Source: Stratiolaelaps scimitus | Lineage: Eukaryota > Arthropoda > Arachnida > Mesostigmata > Laelapidae | DNA length: 64,000 nucleotides | Assembly (NCBI GenBank): GCA_019614645.1 | Contig: JABWDB010000002.1 | Coordinates: forward strand, 23,301,501-23,365,500 | Direction of reading: 5' to 3' | Shown here: positions 37,101-47,139 of the stretch, one piece after another | How the letters are laid out: every line of letters begins with the position of its first letter | Numbering within the stretch: the stretch's first letter is position 1 | Made by a program: the position numbers and the translations under genes | The notes under the pieces: generated by a model | The model's input: the letters and a program-made list of their open reading frames with translations, nothing else | What the model was told of the DNA's origin: nothing | Database searches by the model: none

Positions 37101-37830
37101 ATGCATCTTGATTATTGACACGCATGCCCAAAATATAACTGTCCATTAGTCGAAATGGTTGTGACTTTTAAGGCGGAGGCGAATTGTTCGGTGCTCATAA
37201 GTTGTACGACTGAGCCGGCCTGGCAAGGCTCGTCCAGAGATCCAAGATTCAAATCCCAGTCGCATCGACATTATAGTTTTGTTCAGCCGGGCTGGCAAAC
37301 CGTATCTTATTCAGGACAATCTCAAATCAATTCTGCTCCAAATGCAACAAATATAACACGAGAAGTTTGGGTTCTATAAAATCTAGTTTCAGCGATTCTG
37401 ATTGCTGCCTAAACATTCGTCTAAGTGATATTAAACTACTGTTTAATATGACCTGATGTCTCCCCCGCTTGTTATAGTGTCTTACTCCGCACAAAAATTT
37501 GATTCTGCTCCGAGGGAAAATATCATTCGATGCCTATCAAGGAGAAACCTGTTTACAAGGAACACAAATTTCGCCGTACATAGATATACTATAAAACACA
37601 CTGGAACGATCACTGTCAAGTGGGCTATTATCAGACACTCAGCGCGTTCCAGTTCTCATGAGAATTTATTTAAATTTCAGGCGAACGTTGTGCAGATTTT
37701 TGTTAGCGCTTTTATCGATTGAAACCTATCTTGAAATTAATACGATTTCATTATTTGTAAATAGTCAACATATGAAATAGCTCTCGTGCTAGGCGAAGGT
37801 TGGCCGTTAATTTCACGAAAAGTATTTCAA
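34120..37830. other. Gene-poor stretch with small repeats
   Basis: It holds TA arrays (34363-34382, 36692-36710), a (TTA/TTG)n run at 36197-36221, a repeated ACATGAAGGTATAT (near 34629 and 34697), and a 21-bp-period tandem duplication (TGTGATGTAGGTGTT) at 35286-35321. A very good donor (GCG|GTAAGTATT) at 35131 follows a six-codon ATG frame only. A 63-codon frame at 35582-35773 begins MAGVVPYIAAAV and is unassigned. Confidence 0.45.
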
Positions 37831-37833
37831 GTA

Positions 37834-37869
37834 CATAAATCATATTTCATTTTTGAAATATGATTTATG
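37834..37869. repeat. Perfect 16-bp hairpin with TTTT loop
   Basis: Arms CATAAATCATATTTCA (37834-37849) and 37854-37869 are exact complements around a four-T loop. The stem is A/T-rich. It has no associated element that I can see. Confidence 0.96.
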
Positions 37870-38611
37870 CACTGGCTAGTCTCCAGAAAAAAAAGTACGA
37901 AGAAATTATCTTTATTGTGAATTTCAAAAACGTCATCAAGAGCTATAATTAGCCAAGCAAAAGCTACATGCGTGGTGCGGGTGATCCGGCATCACCGAAT
38001 TTTTCGCTTAGGGCGATCAATATTGCTGCTCGAAAGACTGTTTCAGCCAAAATGCTGTATTGTCCAAATTATATACGAACAGGAAGCTCCACGATTCTTC
38101 TCTCAACAAAGGCCGCTGGTACCTCGCAGAGTATGCCTCGTCGAACAGAACTCTCAGGACAAGCAGGATATTTTCAATGATTTTCAAATGGAATTTCGTT
38201 CCGTTTACTATCAGGGTTGGCAGTAACATATCGGGGATTTCAAACGATGATATGAGCTACTTAACGAAAACGTGCCAGACATGATGTTGCTATAGTAATG
38301 ATGTGACCGCATCGAAGAGCCTGTCCAGAACCGCTCGTACGAACCGCTATTAGCCGGCGTATTACGTGAAGTATACACATTTAACATTAAAATACATTTC
38401 ACGGTTCCACCCCGAAATTTCATTTCACGGCACCCGTCGTTGAGTTAATACACCAAAGATACTTTACATGTTAAAGGCGATTATAGAAAAAAGATTGCAT
38501 TCGGTCTCTGTCGTTTCTCCATCCTTTCTGAAAGCGTCCGGCATCGTGATGAAGTGAGCCCCCGATCTTTCTGTCAATGCTATCAACATTACAAATATCA
38601 AAACATCACCG

Positions 38612-38629
38612 CACACACACACACACACA
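38612..38629. repeat. (CA)n microsatellite
   Basis: Nine CA units. Confidence 0.95.
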
Positions 38630-38825
38630 TCGCGTTATATATTATAGGTGCAAGAGTAGTATAGCTTCTCTCTGTTTGTTTTGTTTTAGATTTTTAGTTG
38701 TCAGCTATTATTTTATTTAGCAATCAAGTGTAATGGATTTGCTGTTTCGTAACCGAATCGTTGATATTTGCTCCGTTTTCTATTTAGACATTTATGCAGT
38801 GCCATTGACCTCGTCGTTATGACTC

Positions 38826-38858
38826 ATGTTCAAATGCTCACATGTCATTATATCTATA

Positions 38859-38892
<34 letters not shown>

Positions 38893-38918
38893 GTTCAAAT
38901 GCTCACATGTCATTATAT
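38826..38918 (+). repeat. 28-base direct repeat flanking a (TA)n array
   Basis: The sequence ATGTTCAAATGCTCACATGT followed by CATTATAT occurs at 38826-38853 and again at 38891-38918, with a (TA)n array between them. It looks like a tandem duplication with a 65-base period in which the TA array is part of the unit. A 13-base part (ATGTTCAAATGCT) recurs at about 40184. Confidence 0.93.
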
Positions 38919-39984
38919 ATATGTCTGTATTATGTAGACTGTTGTTTGTGTATAGCGTTAGTAGCTCCATATTAGTCTGGTCATTTGTTTGCATTCTCAT
39001 TCACAGGATAACACCAACACGGGCAGACACACGCGCTAGATTCGCCTTCGGAAACAGCTGGACTCCTTTTTTATGTTTGTGCATATCTCCGAAGTCTCTA
39101 GTCAAAAGACTTCAATCGCGCTATCATACATAATTGACACAATACCTGTACACGTGAAACGTTTCTAACAGAACTTGGTTCGAAATCGGGATGTCATTTC
39201 ATCGACTTGCAATAGCCATTGTAATGTCTGACTTCCGTCTCTATCCGTCCACAACGTAATCAATGCTATTGGACGCACAGACGTCAGCCTCGATCAGTTG
39301 ATGGACGCGTGTTACGGTGAGCGAGACAGGGAGCGGCCTTACTTCACGGGCGCCCACTGCAGCATCATCATTGGAATTGGGAGTATAGAATACGTGCGGA
39401 TCGTCGTCGCCACGGGCGCCTCCGCCAGCAGCGATTTTAATTTCATAATTAAATATCGTACCCGTAACGCTTTCTTTAGAAGGATGTACACACTCCCAGG
39501 GAGAAGAGGTTGCCCCCGCTAAGCGAAACGCTAATGTTGTTGCGAAGACGCAACAGGAACACCCATTTATGAGACTGCTGATGGCGGTGATGATCGAACG
39601 TAATTACGTACTATTCTGTAATGTAAACCCCGAAAGGGCCACTTAGTCAGCCCGGTCCTATTTGTTCGTGGCCTTAGTTCTATATAATAACTGAATACGG
39701 GATCTGTCACTATATCATGACTGGTTTGCCTGATCGACTGACTGGAACCACCCATGACCTGGGCTAATTGATGTAGGAGAAGTGATGCATTCGGATGGAT
39801 TAAGTTCCAAGGTGAGCTGGAACAAGCCGTCAGTGGCGAGCTGAAGAATAGTTTTTCAGATATTTCCAGTCTAAATGTACTATATATCGCACAGGGGTAC
39901 TAAAGACATATAACGCCTACGCAACACACGAATCACACCTGTGAATATTTATTGCGACGTACATTAAGAAATACACAAATAATA

Positions 39985-39986
<2 letters not shown>

Positions 39987-40022
<36 letters not shown>
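39987..40022. repeat. (TA)n microsatellite, about 36 bp
   Basis: Uninterrupted AT repeat. Confidence 0.96.
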
Positions 40023-40026
<4 letters not shown>

Positions 40027-40367
40027 TTGTAATTAAAATGCATCTTCAAGATGTCTTCATTTACCAGTTGATGTTGATGTTCAGTTCGCACCGTTTGAAA
40101 GGTTCGCCTCACGGCTGTATCATCGGCTGCGCCTTCTCCATTTGCTGATGAGGGTTAAGAATCAATCGTTGATAAACTCGCATGTTCAAATGCTGATGAA
40201 CTGTTCATCTCGTCAGATAAAATCACAATGTGACGTAGTTATCCTCTTGGCCGCCGGAGAGAAAGAGAGAGATAGAATGCCATTCTCAACCGCCATGGTG
40301 GCGGCAAATCCTGACAGAGCGAGATTCTATTGACCTGGGTTGAAACGGGAGACACCGTGTACGACAC

Positions 40368-40370
<3 letters not shown>

Positions 40371-40401
<31 letters not shown>
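40371..40401. repeat. (TA)n microsatellite, 31 bp
   Basis: TA repeat followed by GA-rich sequence. Confidence 0.96.
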
Positions 40402-40405
<4 letters not shown>

Positions 40406-40941
40406 TATATGAGAGAGAAAGGAGAGAGATAGAAGGAGACTTTCGGGCTGCTTGGGGCTGGTTTCAAATTGGACAGAAAGTTAAATATGGGAGCGGCTGG
40501 CTAACGTTCAAAATTAAACACGAGTTTAAGTGATTTCTGCCTTTTTTTCTTGCCGAAATGCGCCTGTCCCTGCAGAGAGTAGAGCTTTTGTGGAGACGGC
40601 CCGACTGAACAGATACAGCCAGACAGACACACCCGCAGTCACACAAAAGCAGCCATGCATCTATCTTACTGTGCCCGCTGCTGCTGCCGCCTCCGGCGTC
40701 GTCTTCAAAGAACATTTATGTTGATACACCACGACCCTTAACCCTAGGGCAAGCGCACAAATTGCAGTGACGTTCGAAATACATGTAGCGACTGCGAACG
40801 GCCAGTCAGCCAATGGCAAACGGACAGCATGCCGCCATACCTTTGGTGCAGCAGCAGGAGCAGGAGGAGCAACAGCAGGCATTCGGCTAATGATTGCCAA
40901 AAATAGATTATGTGTAGAAAGATGTGTGTCTGTGTGTGTAC

Positions 40942-40975
40942 ATATATATATATATATATATACATGTATATATAT
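40942..40975. repeat. (TA)n microsatellite with one interruption
   Basis: TA repeat preceded by (TG)n; it inflates three open frames around 40.7-41.5 kb. Confidence 0.95.
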
Positions 40976-42336
40976 ACACGGATCCCTGATGTGTTGACTG
41001 CCGATGTAATGAGCATCAGAGACATGGCCGCACAAGGCTCAGATTCGAGTATTCGGTATAGAAATAACACGTCCTCGTTTTCAGTATGCGCCGTTCTTAC
41101 ACGGCTCATTTGTTTGTGTCCTCACTTTGGCTATTCAGTTCAGGTGATGCTTCATTTCTTTCAATGCAACTTGAATGCGGAACGAAATCTGTTTGTTGGG
41201 TGGCGTTTGCCCCTTCTCGTTTTTCTATCGTGTACATTTGCGCTTGACATAGTATTGCAGTGTTGCACAGTTTCAACTTTCATAATAACGAAATGGCGAT
41301 TCTTTTGTAACAGCAGCAGCAGCAACAGCCGCAGCAGAAGAGCGTGCGACACACACCGGCGTCTTTGTGTATGTCGCAAAAACTGTGGAAAAGCTGTCTT
41401 GCACAAAGTTTCTTCGCGGACGTGGAGCTTCAAGGTAGCTTGTGAGGCTTTCAAATCTGGTTTAGTCTGGCTTTCGAGTATTTGCATAAAGCTACAATTC
41501 ATTTCTCTTAAAACACACATGTATTCCTAGTTGGTATCGTAATGAGAAACACTCATAGGATGCTCGCCATTGTGTATTCTCTTCTAAATGTGCGTGCGCC
41601 ATAGGCTGTACAGTAGAAAAAAACTCCGCACTGATTGATTTTAGATAAGCAATTTGTACCGAAATGTAGGCAAATTGTTGGCATGGTTTAATACATTGTA
41701 ATATAATATAATAATTTAATAACCACTAAGACATGTTTGTAATTTAAAATAAAAATAGTGCATGTTAAAATTGTGTGTATGTTTGTTGGTATTTATGTGT
41801 CGACGATCTCGAAAATCGCGCTCTAACGATTTTGGTTAGCATTTTTCGTGTGTAACCCTCTTGGTCGCCGAGAAGACACTAAGTAAGAATGATATTATAT
41901 GTGTAGAGAAAAATCTGGTTCATGCGTAACATATGAAAAAAAGTCCCCAACGATATTGTGAACTAAGGAAAATATGGTGAGTGATATAACTTCATTACGT
42001 TAGATATTGCAAATGGACAACAGTGACAGCTGGGACCGGGAACCATGATCACGTAACTGTATGGTTTTAAACCAATCGGGATCGAATCAGGTTTAGGTTT
42101 GATTGGAAAAATGTGGCCGGAAGCAACGGAAGTAGCATTGAACGGGTAGTATGCGATGTTCCTGAGGTGGTCCTATAAAACGCATCGAGAGACATGAAGC
42201 AGTGCTTGACCCTGGTGGTCAAAACTGTTCGAAGCCGACAAATGTTCTCATGTGTGGTGAGGTTCGCCCGAAGGCACGAGGTAAATGACGAGTCATCGGT
42301 CGCTACCACTTACTCCTCGCTAACTTACTAACTTAC

Positions 42337-42418
42337 CTAAGTTCTTGAAATAAGGACAAGCGTGGTGTAAAGGGGGAAAGTGTGGCTTGATCCCGGGCAG
42401 TTCCGAAGATTCATTCAT
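42337..42418 (-). CDS. Possible short first coding exon with a strong donor
   Basis: A minus-strand ATG at 42418 opens MNESSELPGIKPHFPPLHHA and then CPYFKNL, and reaches TTAG|GTAAGTTAG at 42336/42337. The nearest acceptor that keeps the downstream frame (42067-42309) open would give an intron of only 34 bases, which is not credible. A more distant acceptor was not identified. Evidence is limited to one start codon, one excellent donor and an open frame between them. Confidence 0.15.
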
Positions 42419-43129
42419 ATAGGTTTTAATTTTGTACTATCATGCGCTGTTCTATCATGGTGGGGACCTTCGTCCACAACAGCCATATTTCGACTACGGA
42501 GAGTGTTGTTAATTGTCGCGGTAATTAATCAATGCGCCTGAATAACATACAGTTAGAGAATGCGCGGATATTGATAGCCGGACAGGTCGACTTGTCAATG
42601 GAAAACAATTTCTACAACAATTTGGCGCTCACACCCTAAATATCGAGAGTCGTGTCGAGTCACGCCGTAAAGTAGTATATTATATACACATGTAAGAAAA
42701 ATCGTACTACCATTCATCATAATAAAACGTAAATATATATAGACATTTTCCATAAATTCACAATTAGATTAAGAGAGCGAAAAAACGTAAAACCGCCCAC
42801 TTTATCATCGTTGCCCCGGACGACCTCAAATCCTTTGTGTCCACGCGAACACGGGCGCATCAGCGACAGCAGCTATAGCACGGGTGATTTGCTGGCAGGA
42901 CACACATCACACATAAGCACGCAATATGATCTCGCTGGCGCCACCATCCCCAGCATCTGAAGATCACGCTTCTGGGACGTGGGTTGAACCCATAATTGAC
43001 ATGATCAAATAGATGGATAGATGAGTCGGATTATAATATTCTTGAGAGCAGAAGCGCGGGGGAGTGTCTGTCTAACGACCATTACCAGTACTACTACTAC
43101 CACCACAACGACTATTGCTAAGTAATTGC

Positions 43130-43327
43130 CTTCAGAGTAATAACAACAAGAACAACAACGGCATCAGCAGCAGCAGCAACAACAACAACGGTTGTGGCGA
43201 CAAAGACAGTAGCGTCTATCAAAGCATACGGCAGCAGATGAACTCTAGAAGAACTTCCACAACAACAACAACAACAACAACAATAATGACGTCGCTCAAA
43301 AGAGGAGGAGACACAACAACGAATTAA
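43130..43327 (+). CDS. Candidate Asn/Ser/Thr-rich low-complexity exon
   Basis: After a CTTCAG acceptor-like site the frame reads SNNNKNNNGISSSSNNNNGC, GDKDSSVYQSIRQQMN, then a Thr run from ACA repeats and a TAA. Third positions in the first 35 codons are nearly all C or G although the codons are otherwise A-rich, as expected for coding poly-Asn/Ser tracts in an arthropod regulatory protein. The same pattern could come from an AAC/AGC microsatellite. The pyrimidine tract is weak and no start codon is present. Confidence 0.28.
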   Translation, partial: LQSNNNKNNNGISSSSNNNNGCGDKDSSVYQSIRQQMNSRRTSTTTTTTTTIMTSLKRGGDTTTN

Positions 43328-43374
43328 TCACCGACTACGGCTAAATGTTCGATGTGTTGACGCATAACAATTAC

Positions 43375-43434
43375 CTTTATCGCTGTTGGGATTGCTGCGG
43401 CCACCGCTGGCTGGCGAACGTTGCCCTGCTCGTA
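43375..43434 (-). CDS. Candidate 60-base internal exon on the minus strand
   Basis: A strong acceptor (TTTATCTTTCTCTCCCGAAG) and a good donor (ATAAAG|GTAATT) frame exactly 60 bases. In phase 1 it would encode RAGQRSPASGGRSNPNSDK. The length keeps the reading phase. The plus strand of the same DNA carries a 39-residue ORF (43345-43464, MFDVLTHNNYLYRCWDCCGH at the start), so one of the two is chance. No homologue is recognised. Confidence 0.22.
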
Positions 43435-44101
43435 CTTCGGGAGAGAAAGATAAACTTAGCGTAATCTACGAACAACACACATCATTCGATGGCATTAGTC
43501 TATATATCTGCCTCCTCCCTCGATGTCTCGTACAACTCTGTCTAGCATAAACGCACAAGCGACAATCATAAACTAATCCGCAGCAATTTGTCGCTGTCGA
43601 TAAACCCAGTTGAGGTAAAGTTGTGCGCGTACGAGATGCTGGCTGTACATAATCGATTCGAAAATTTAATCATCACTCTTAGATTTGTTCGTTAATTGTT
43701 CAAATAACGAACGAATATTATAGCGTTTGTTAGCTTTCTATGAAGACAGGAGTTTCGATAGAACGGAAGCACCGAAACAGTTTTGCCTTGAGCATACACT
43801 CGAATGTTTGATGTGAGAGAGGCGGGTGCCGACATTTGTCAGCAAATACAGTATCGAACAGCCAATGGAAAATAGTAAGATATTGTGTGACGTTTCACAT
43901 GCAGCATTGTCGTTTTAGTGTGCATAGCTGTCAAGTAACTGCGTCGTGGCCGATAATTAGTAAGTCACAAGTCAGCAATGTAATGGAGTGCATTGATTAA
44001 TGTATGTCTGGCGATCACCTCACTTTAATTACAATCGCTTATTGTTGTTTTCATAAACATGATCAAGGTGAACACATGAAGAACTTAGTTATGGACTGGA
44101 C

Positions 44102-44305
44102 ATGAACCTGGCCCAGAAACGCGTTCTTATTAATCAACTGAAATTCGTGACGTATGTGTCTATACTTGTAACGCTATCTGGGGCACTTCTGAAGATACTC
44201 GATATCTATACCTTAAACATTATCTTGTTTAGTTATCCTGCTGGAGTAAGTTTCGTCCTCACTTTCCTAGGGTGGCCAAAATGTTCGCAAACTTCCGCTT
44301 CCTAA
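44102..44305 (+). CDS. Possible small membrane protein ORF (67 residues)
   Basis: A complete ORF from an ATG begins MNLAQKRVLINQLK and has two hydrophobic segments (FVTYVSILVTLSGALL and LNIILFSYPAGVSFVLTFL) with a short polar link, then a polar tail to a stop. A donor-like GGA|GTAAGTTTC at 44246 falls inside, so it could instead be an exon. Codon bias is weak and no family is recognised; A/T-rich random sequence can give such hydrophobic frames. Confidence 0.17.
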   Translation: MNLAQKRVLINQLKFVTYVSILVTLSGALLKILDIYTLNIILFSYPAGVSFVLTFLGWPKCSQTSAS

Positions 44306-44340
44306 GGCATTGTATTCCGAAGATGCAATTAGTTAAGGTT

Positions 44341-44472
44341 GGCCTGCGCCACCTGGGAGAAGCACCGAGGGTCCTTCCTTTTGTAGCGCCTTTCACTTGG
44401 CAGAGAGGTAATGTCATCGCCTCCTTCGGGAGTGACCGGCCTTGACCGGACACCCTGTCCCCAACTGCGCCA
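44341..44472 (-). mobile_element. Possible tRNA-derived SINE
   Basis: On the minus strand TGGCGCAGTTGG (44461-44472) matches the A-box consensus TRGCNNARYNGG perfectly. It is followed by TCCGGTCAAGGCCGG, which can form an anticodon-arm-like stem, and by GGTCACTCCC in the place of a B box, a poor match to GGTTCGANTCC. A second A-box-like GGCGCAGGCC (44341-44351 region) lies about 115 bases on. The sequence cannot fold as a functional tRNA. No second copy in the window or poly(A) tail supports it. Confidence 0.22.
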
Positions 44473-45006
44473 CAAATGATTGACAAATATTAATATGAAA
44501 TTAATTAATAAGATGCAATAAATACGAGTGCGTACTAGACTGGCTAAGGCTGACCTGAGCTCTCCAGAACTCCAATAAATGTCATCATTGTACACTCCTG
44601 TCAAACTGTTGCCATTGTCCAAGAGCCAAAACAATCTCGGCTTGTTTTTTTCCCATTTGCTCAGTTTAGATAACTCTCAGCTCGGATACAAGCAACCCGG
44701 AGCAGTCTGATCGACACCCAAAGAATGTTTCATCATAATTTTTACCGTGGTCGACATACAGTCTCAATATCTCATGGGCAGTTTACGGGTCTACAGCATA
44801 GACATCAAGCTAGAAAAGGGGACCATTGTTTCTTGCTTCTTGCGGGCGGTGTGGTCACATTTGCGTTACTTTCGGTTAGACTTAGCCGAATCAGTTTAAC
44901 GATGTTAACATGCTGGCCTGCTGATTATTAATGACCAAGTGAAATCAAATTGATCTCAAAGACGAATACGAATTAAGCATGGTTACTTCAACCTACGCAA
45001 TACTTC

Positions 45007-45396
45007 TTATTCTATAGGATAGATGAATAGAAAATGAAAGCGAAGAAAGCCAGTCACAGGGGAAGGAGTTAACAGTGCGGCGAATTGCTGATTGAGAGCG
45101 GCACAGTCACAATGAAATCGCCGTTGAGACTTAATTGCTTCGTAGGCCATTGTAGAAGTGTATTTGCGTTGCCGCACTTGACAGAGAAGTTCGCCGATTT
45201 GATTGGGACCAAAATGGGCACCAGTCAAGTCGCCGATCAACGGGCTCCCATAACCTGCAACGCTAGACACTAGCGCTGTTGAACCGAGAGCGAAAACACA
45301 CAGCGAGATACTACAGCGGCGCGTTAGATCACATCTTACTAAAACAACAAAGACTAAAATAAGTTCAGCTGATATTCGATTATCAAACAGTGACAA
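45007..45396 (-). CDS. Unassigned 129-codon open frame with hydrophobic N terminus
   Basis: The minus-strand frame starts at a non-ATG codon and contains a hydrophobic stretch (ELILVFVVLVRC ... ISLCVFALGSTALV), then a more polar part (FGPNQIGELLCQVRQRKY, FHCDCAALNQQFAALL). Other frames of the same DNA look equally protein-like. A TTGCAG|GTTATG junction could serve as acceptor or donor. No family match was found. Confidence 0.12.
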   Translation of the reverse strand: MSLFDNRISAELILVFVVLVRCDLTRRCSISLCVFALGSTALVSSVAGYGSPLIGDLTGAHFGPNQIGELLCQVRQRKYTSTMAYEAIKSQRRFHCDCAALNQQFAALLTPSPVTGFLRFHFLFIYPIE

Positions 45397-45622
45397 ACGT
45401 TGAAATCAATAATTGCTAGTTAGTTAGAGATAGTCATCAGATGTATCCTCCCATCTTATTCGTTTTGATGGTAAACACTTTTGTAATTTGTACTAACCGG
45501 ATAATGAAACTCTTAAGAACGATCAACGCGGACCCGCCTGTAGTTCTCTACCAATAACCTCATTTTCCATAAGACAACTTGCCCGAAATGTTCTTCTAGA
45601 CTCCTGTTAAAATCAACATCAG

Positions 45623-45641
45623 TATAATAATAATAATAATA
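45623..45641. repeat. (TAA)n microsatellite
   Basis: Six TAA units. Confidence 0.95.
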
Positions 45642-45679
45642 CATATTAGAACTGATAAAGCAACGTACATGTAAACGTC

Positions 45680-46830
45680 ATTCGCTTTCTCTTGTCACGT
45701 TCGTTTTCGGCGGTCTCCTTTTGTTGGTATTTTCCCACAATTTCCTCTTGTCGCTTTTTCCTTTGGGACGATTGACGCCGATTTAACTCGACGCCGGGGC
45801 CGTCGCTGTCGTCACGAACGACCCGCGCTCCAGTCCGGCTTCAGCCCACGATCGGTCCGTACAAACGACCAGATCCTCACAACTGAAACCTTCTGGTTAT
45901 GTCATATTCATCTGCAATTACGGTTATCCATCCAATCCACTCATGAAGCACCTGCGGCGGCGGCCGCTATTTCTGCTCCCGCCATCTGGGTAGCAGCAGC
46001 AGCAGAAGCGGTGTCACTTCCTCTGCTTTTCTATTCCTATCGTCCATCTAGCGAAACCCCAGCGAACTCGGTGCGCGCCAGCACTTGACTAAAATGGGTA
46101 ACTTCTACAGTTGACGGACGGCAATTCAATTAGCTGTTGTGAGCTGAGCCGCTGCTGCTGAGCTGACTGAGAGAACGGGGTCGACCGAAAATCAAGCAAT
46201 CATAGATGATGGTGATGATGACGATAGAGAGTTGTTCTACTATCTACTGGCCGTGCTATCTATCCCTTGCCACCGTGGCGTGCCGTAGCTCGCTATACGA
46301 ACACAGACTACGTTAACGCGAGCTGACTAGACGTAATTAGATCATACTATTTGAAGTGCGGCGAGAGTGGATATCCCTACCTTGAAACGCGAAAGAGCCA
46401 ACAGCGACAGAGGGGACGAGTGTGAGATAGAGAAAAGGAGAGAGAGGGAGAGATCGAGCTCAATCCTGGCCAATTCACCAGCTGCCGCTTCCGTCACCAC
46501 TTTAGCATACGAAGGCCATATGCCTACCCGGCAAACCCAGCAGCAGTTAGTGCGTCAGTGCTTCAGGCGTGGTGGTAGGGTGCCGGTGGCCAGGCAGGTC
46601 GGAGCAGGTCGAGAAGATCGTCCCTTCAGGTCGTCTAGATACTCCGCCTAGTCGTTCCCGGATTCTTTCGTTTCAAACGACAACTAGCTGCCAACAGAGA
46701 CCCCCCTCCTCACCCTTATTCTTCTTTCAGCAGGGATGGATCGATCGATACTAATCTCGTCAGGTCTCACGCCACTCATCGCAGACGCAGGGCTACACAG
46801 GCACGACGTAGACCCATCGACCTATGGTCG
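45680..46830. other. GC-rich block, possible promoter or 5' exon region
   Basis: It includes GGCGGCGGCC and GCAGCAGCAGCAG runs at 45955-46005 and a plus-strand frame (46367-46651, no ATG) with fairly G/C-rich third positions containing ANSPAAASVTTLAYEGHMP. No donor or domain was found. It resembles the 7.0-7.7 kb block in texture. Confidence 0.28.
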
Positions 46831-46862
46831 TTTCTTCTTCTGGCGCTCATATGTGTATATAC

Positions 46863-47135
46863 CTAGCTCAATATGTGCGTGCTCTGTAAAAAGTCTGAAG
46901 AGTAAACGTTCCCGAATATCGTCGTGTACATGGCGACCGACAACACCAATGATACAGCTTGCATCGCTGTTGCAAACATTGCATCTGGGTACAATACAAT
47001 AGAATCTTCGTTGTCTAATATGTGTACGAACTCGACGTGCGATAATGTCTTTGTGACGACGATGTGAGCGGCTGACGGTTGAGATTTGATTGATAATCGT
47101 TCGAACTCTAGCGATTGAACTCGAGTAGATTGCAA
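46863..47135 (-). pseudogene. Possible relic resembling an EAG/ERG potassium-channel pore and S6 segment
   Basis: The minus-strand frame contains VAMYTTIFGNV followed by YSSDFLQ, close to the end of S6 in EAG-family channels (known form LMYASIFGNV..I.Q). About 40 residues earlier TLSHVEFVHI could be a degraded selectivity filter (SLTSVGFGNV), but both key glycines are replaced (Glu, Val). The frame ends in TAG soon after. If the resemblance is real this is a dead fragment, not a channel exon. It rests on about ten strongly similar residues and may be coincidence. Confidence 0.2.
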
Positions 47136-47139
47136 GCTA

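Larger units (their letters stand above)
38920..42330. other. Gene-poor stretch with TA arrays
   Basis: Long frames at 40661-41530 on both strands run through TA and CAG/GCA repeats and are not convincing. No exon is supported. Confidence 0.45.
42430..44095. other. Stretch around the candidate exons at 43.1-43.5 kb
   Basis: Apart from those candidates, nothing recognisable was found. A (CTA/CCA)-rich run lies at 43090-43112. Confidence 0.45.

Noticed and set aside
37245..37259. B-box-like GATTCAAATCC, suggestive of a tRNA or SINE
   Set aside because: The bases either side cannot form a T stem and no A box lies at a suitable distance.
40105..40135. Minus-strand AADDTAV, like a reverse transcriptase catalytic motif
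   Set aside because: No other reverse transcriptase blocks occur before or after it in any frame, and a stop lies just upstream.
40661..41530. Long open frames on both strands (up to 206 codons) around 41 kb
   Set aside because: They run through TA, TG and CAG/GCA microsatellites, which lack stops and give Tyr/Ile, Cys/Val and Ala/Gln runs; no domain or start codon supports them.
42067..42309. Minus-strand frame as second exon after the 42337-42418 candidate
   Set aside because: The frame-compatible acceptor would need a 34-base intron, shorter than splicing allows.
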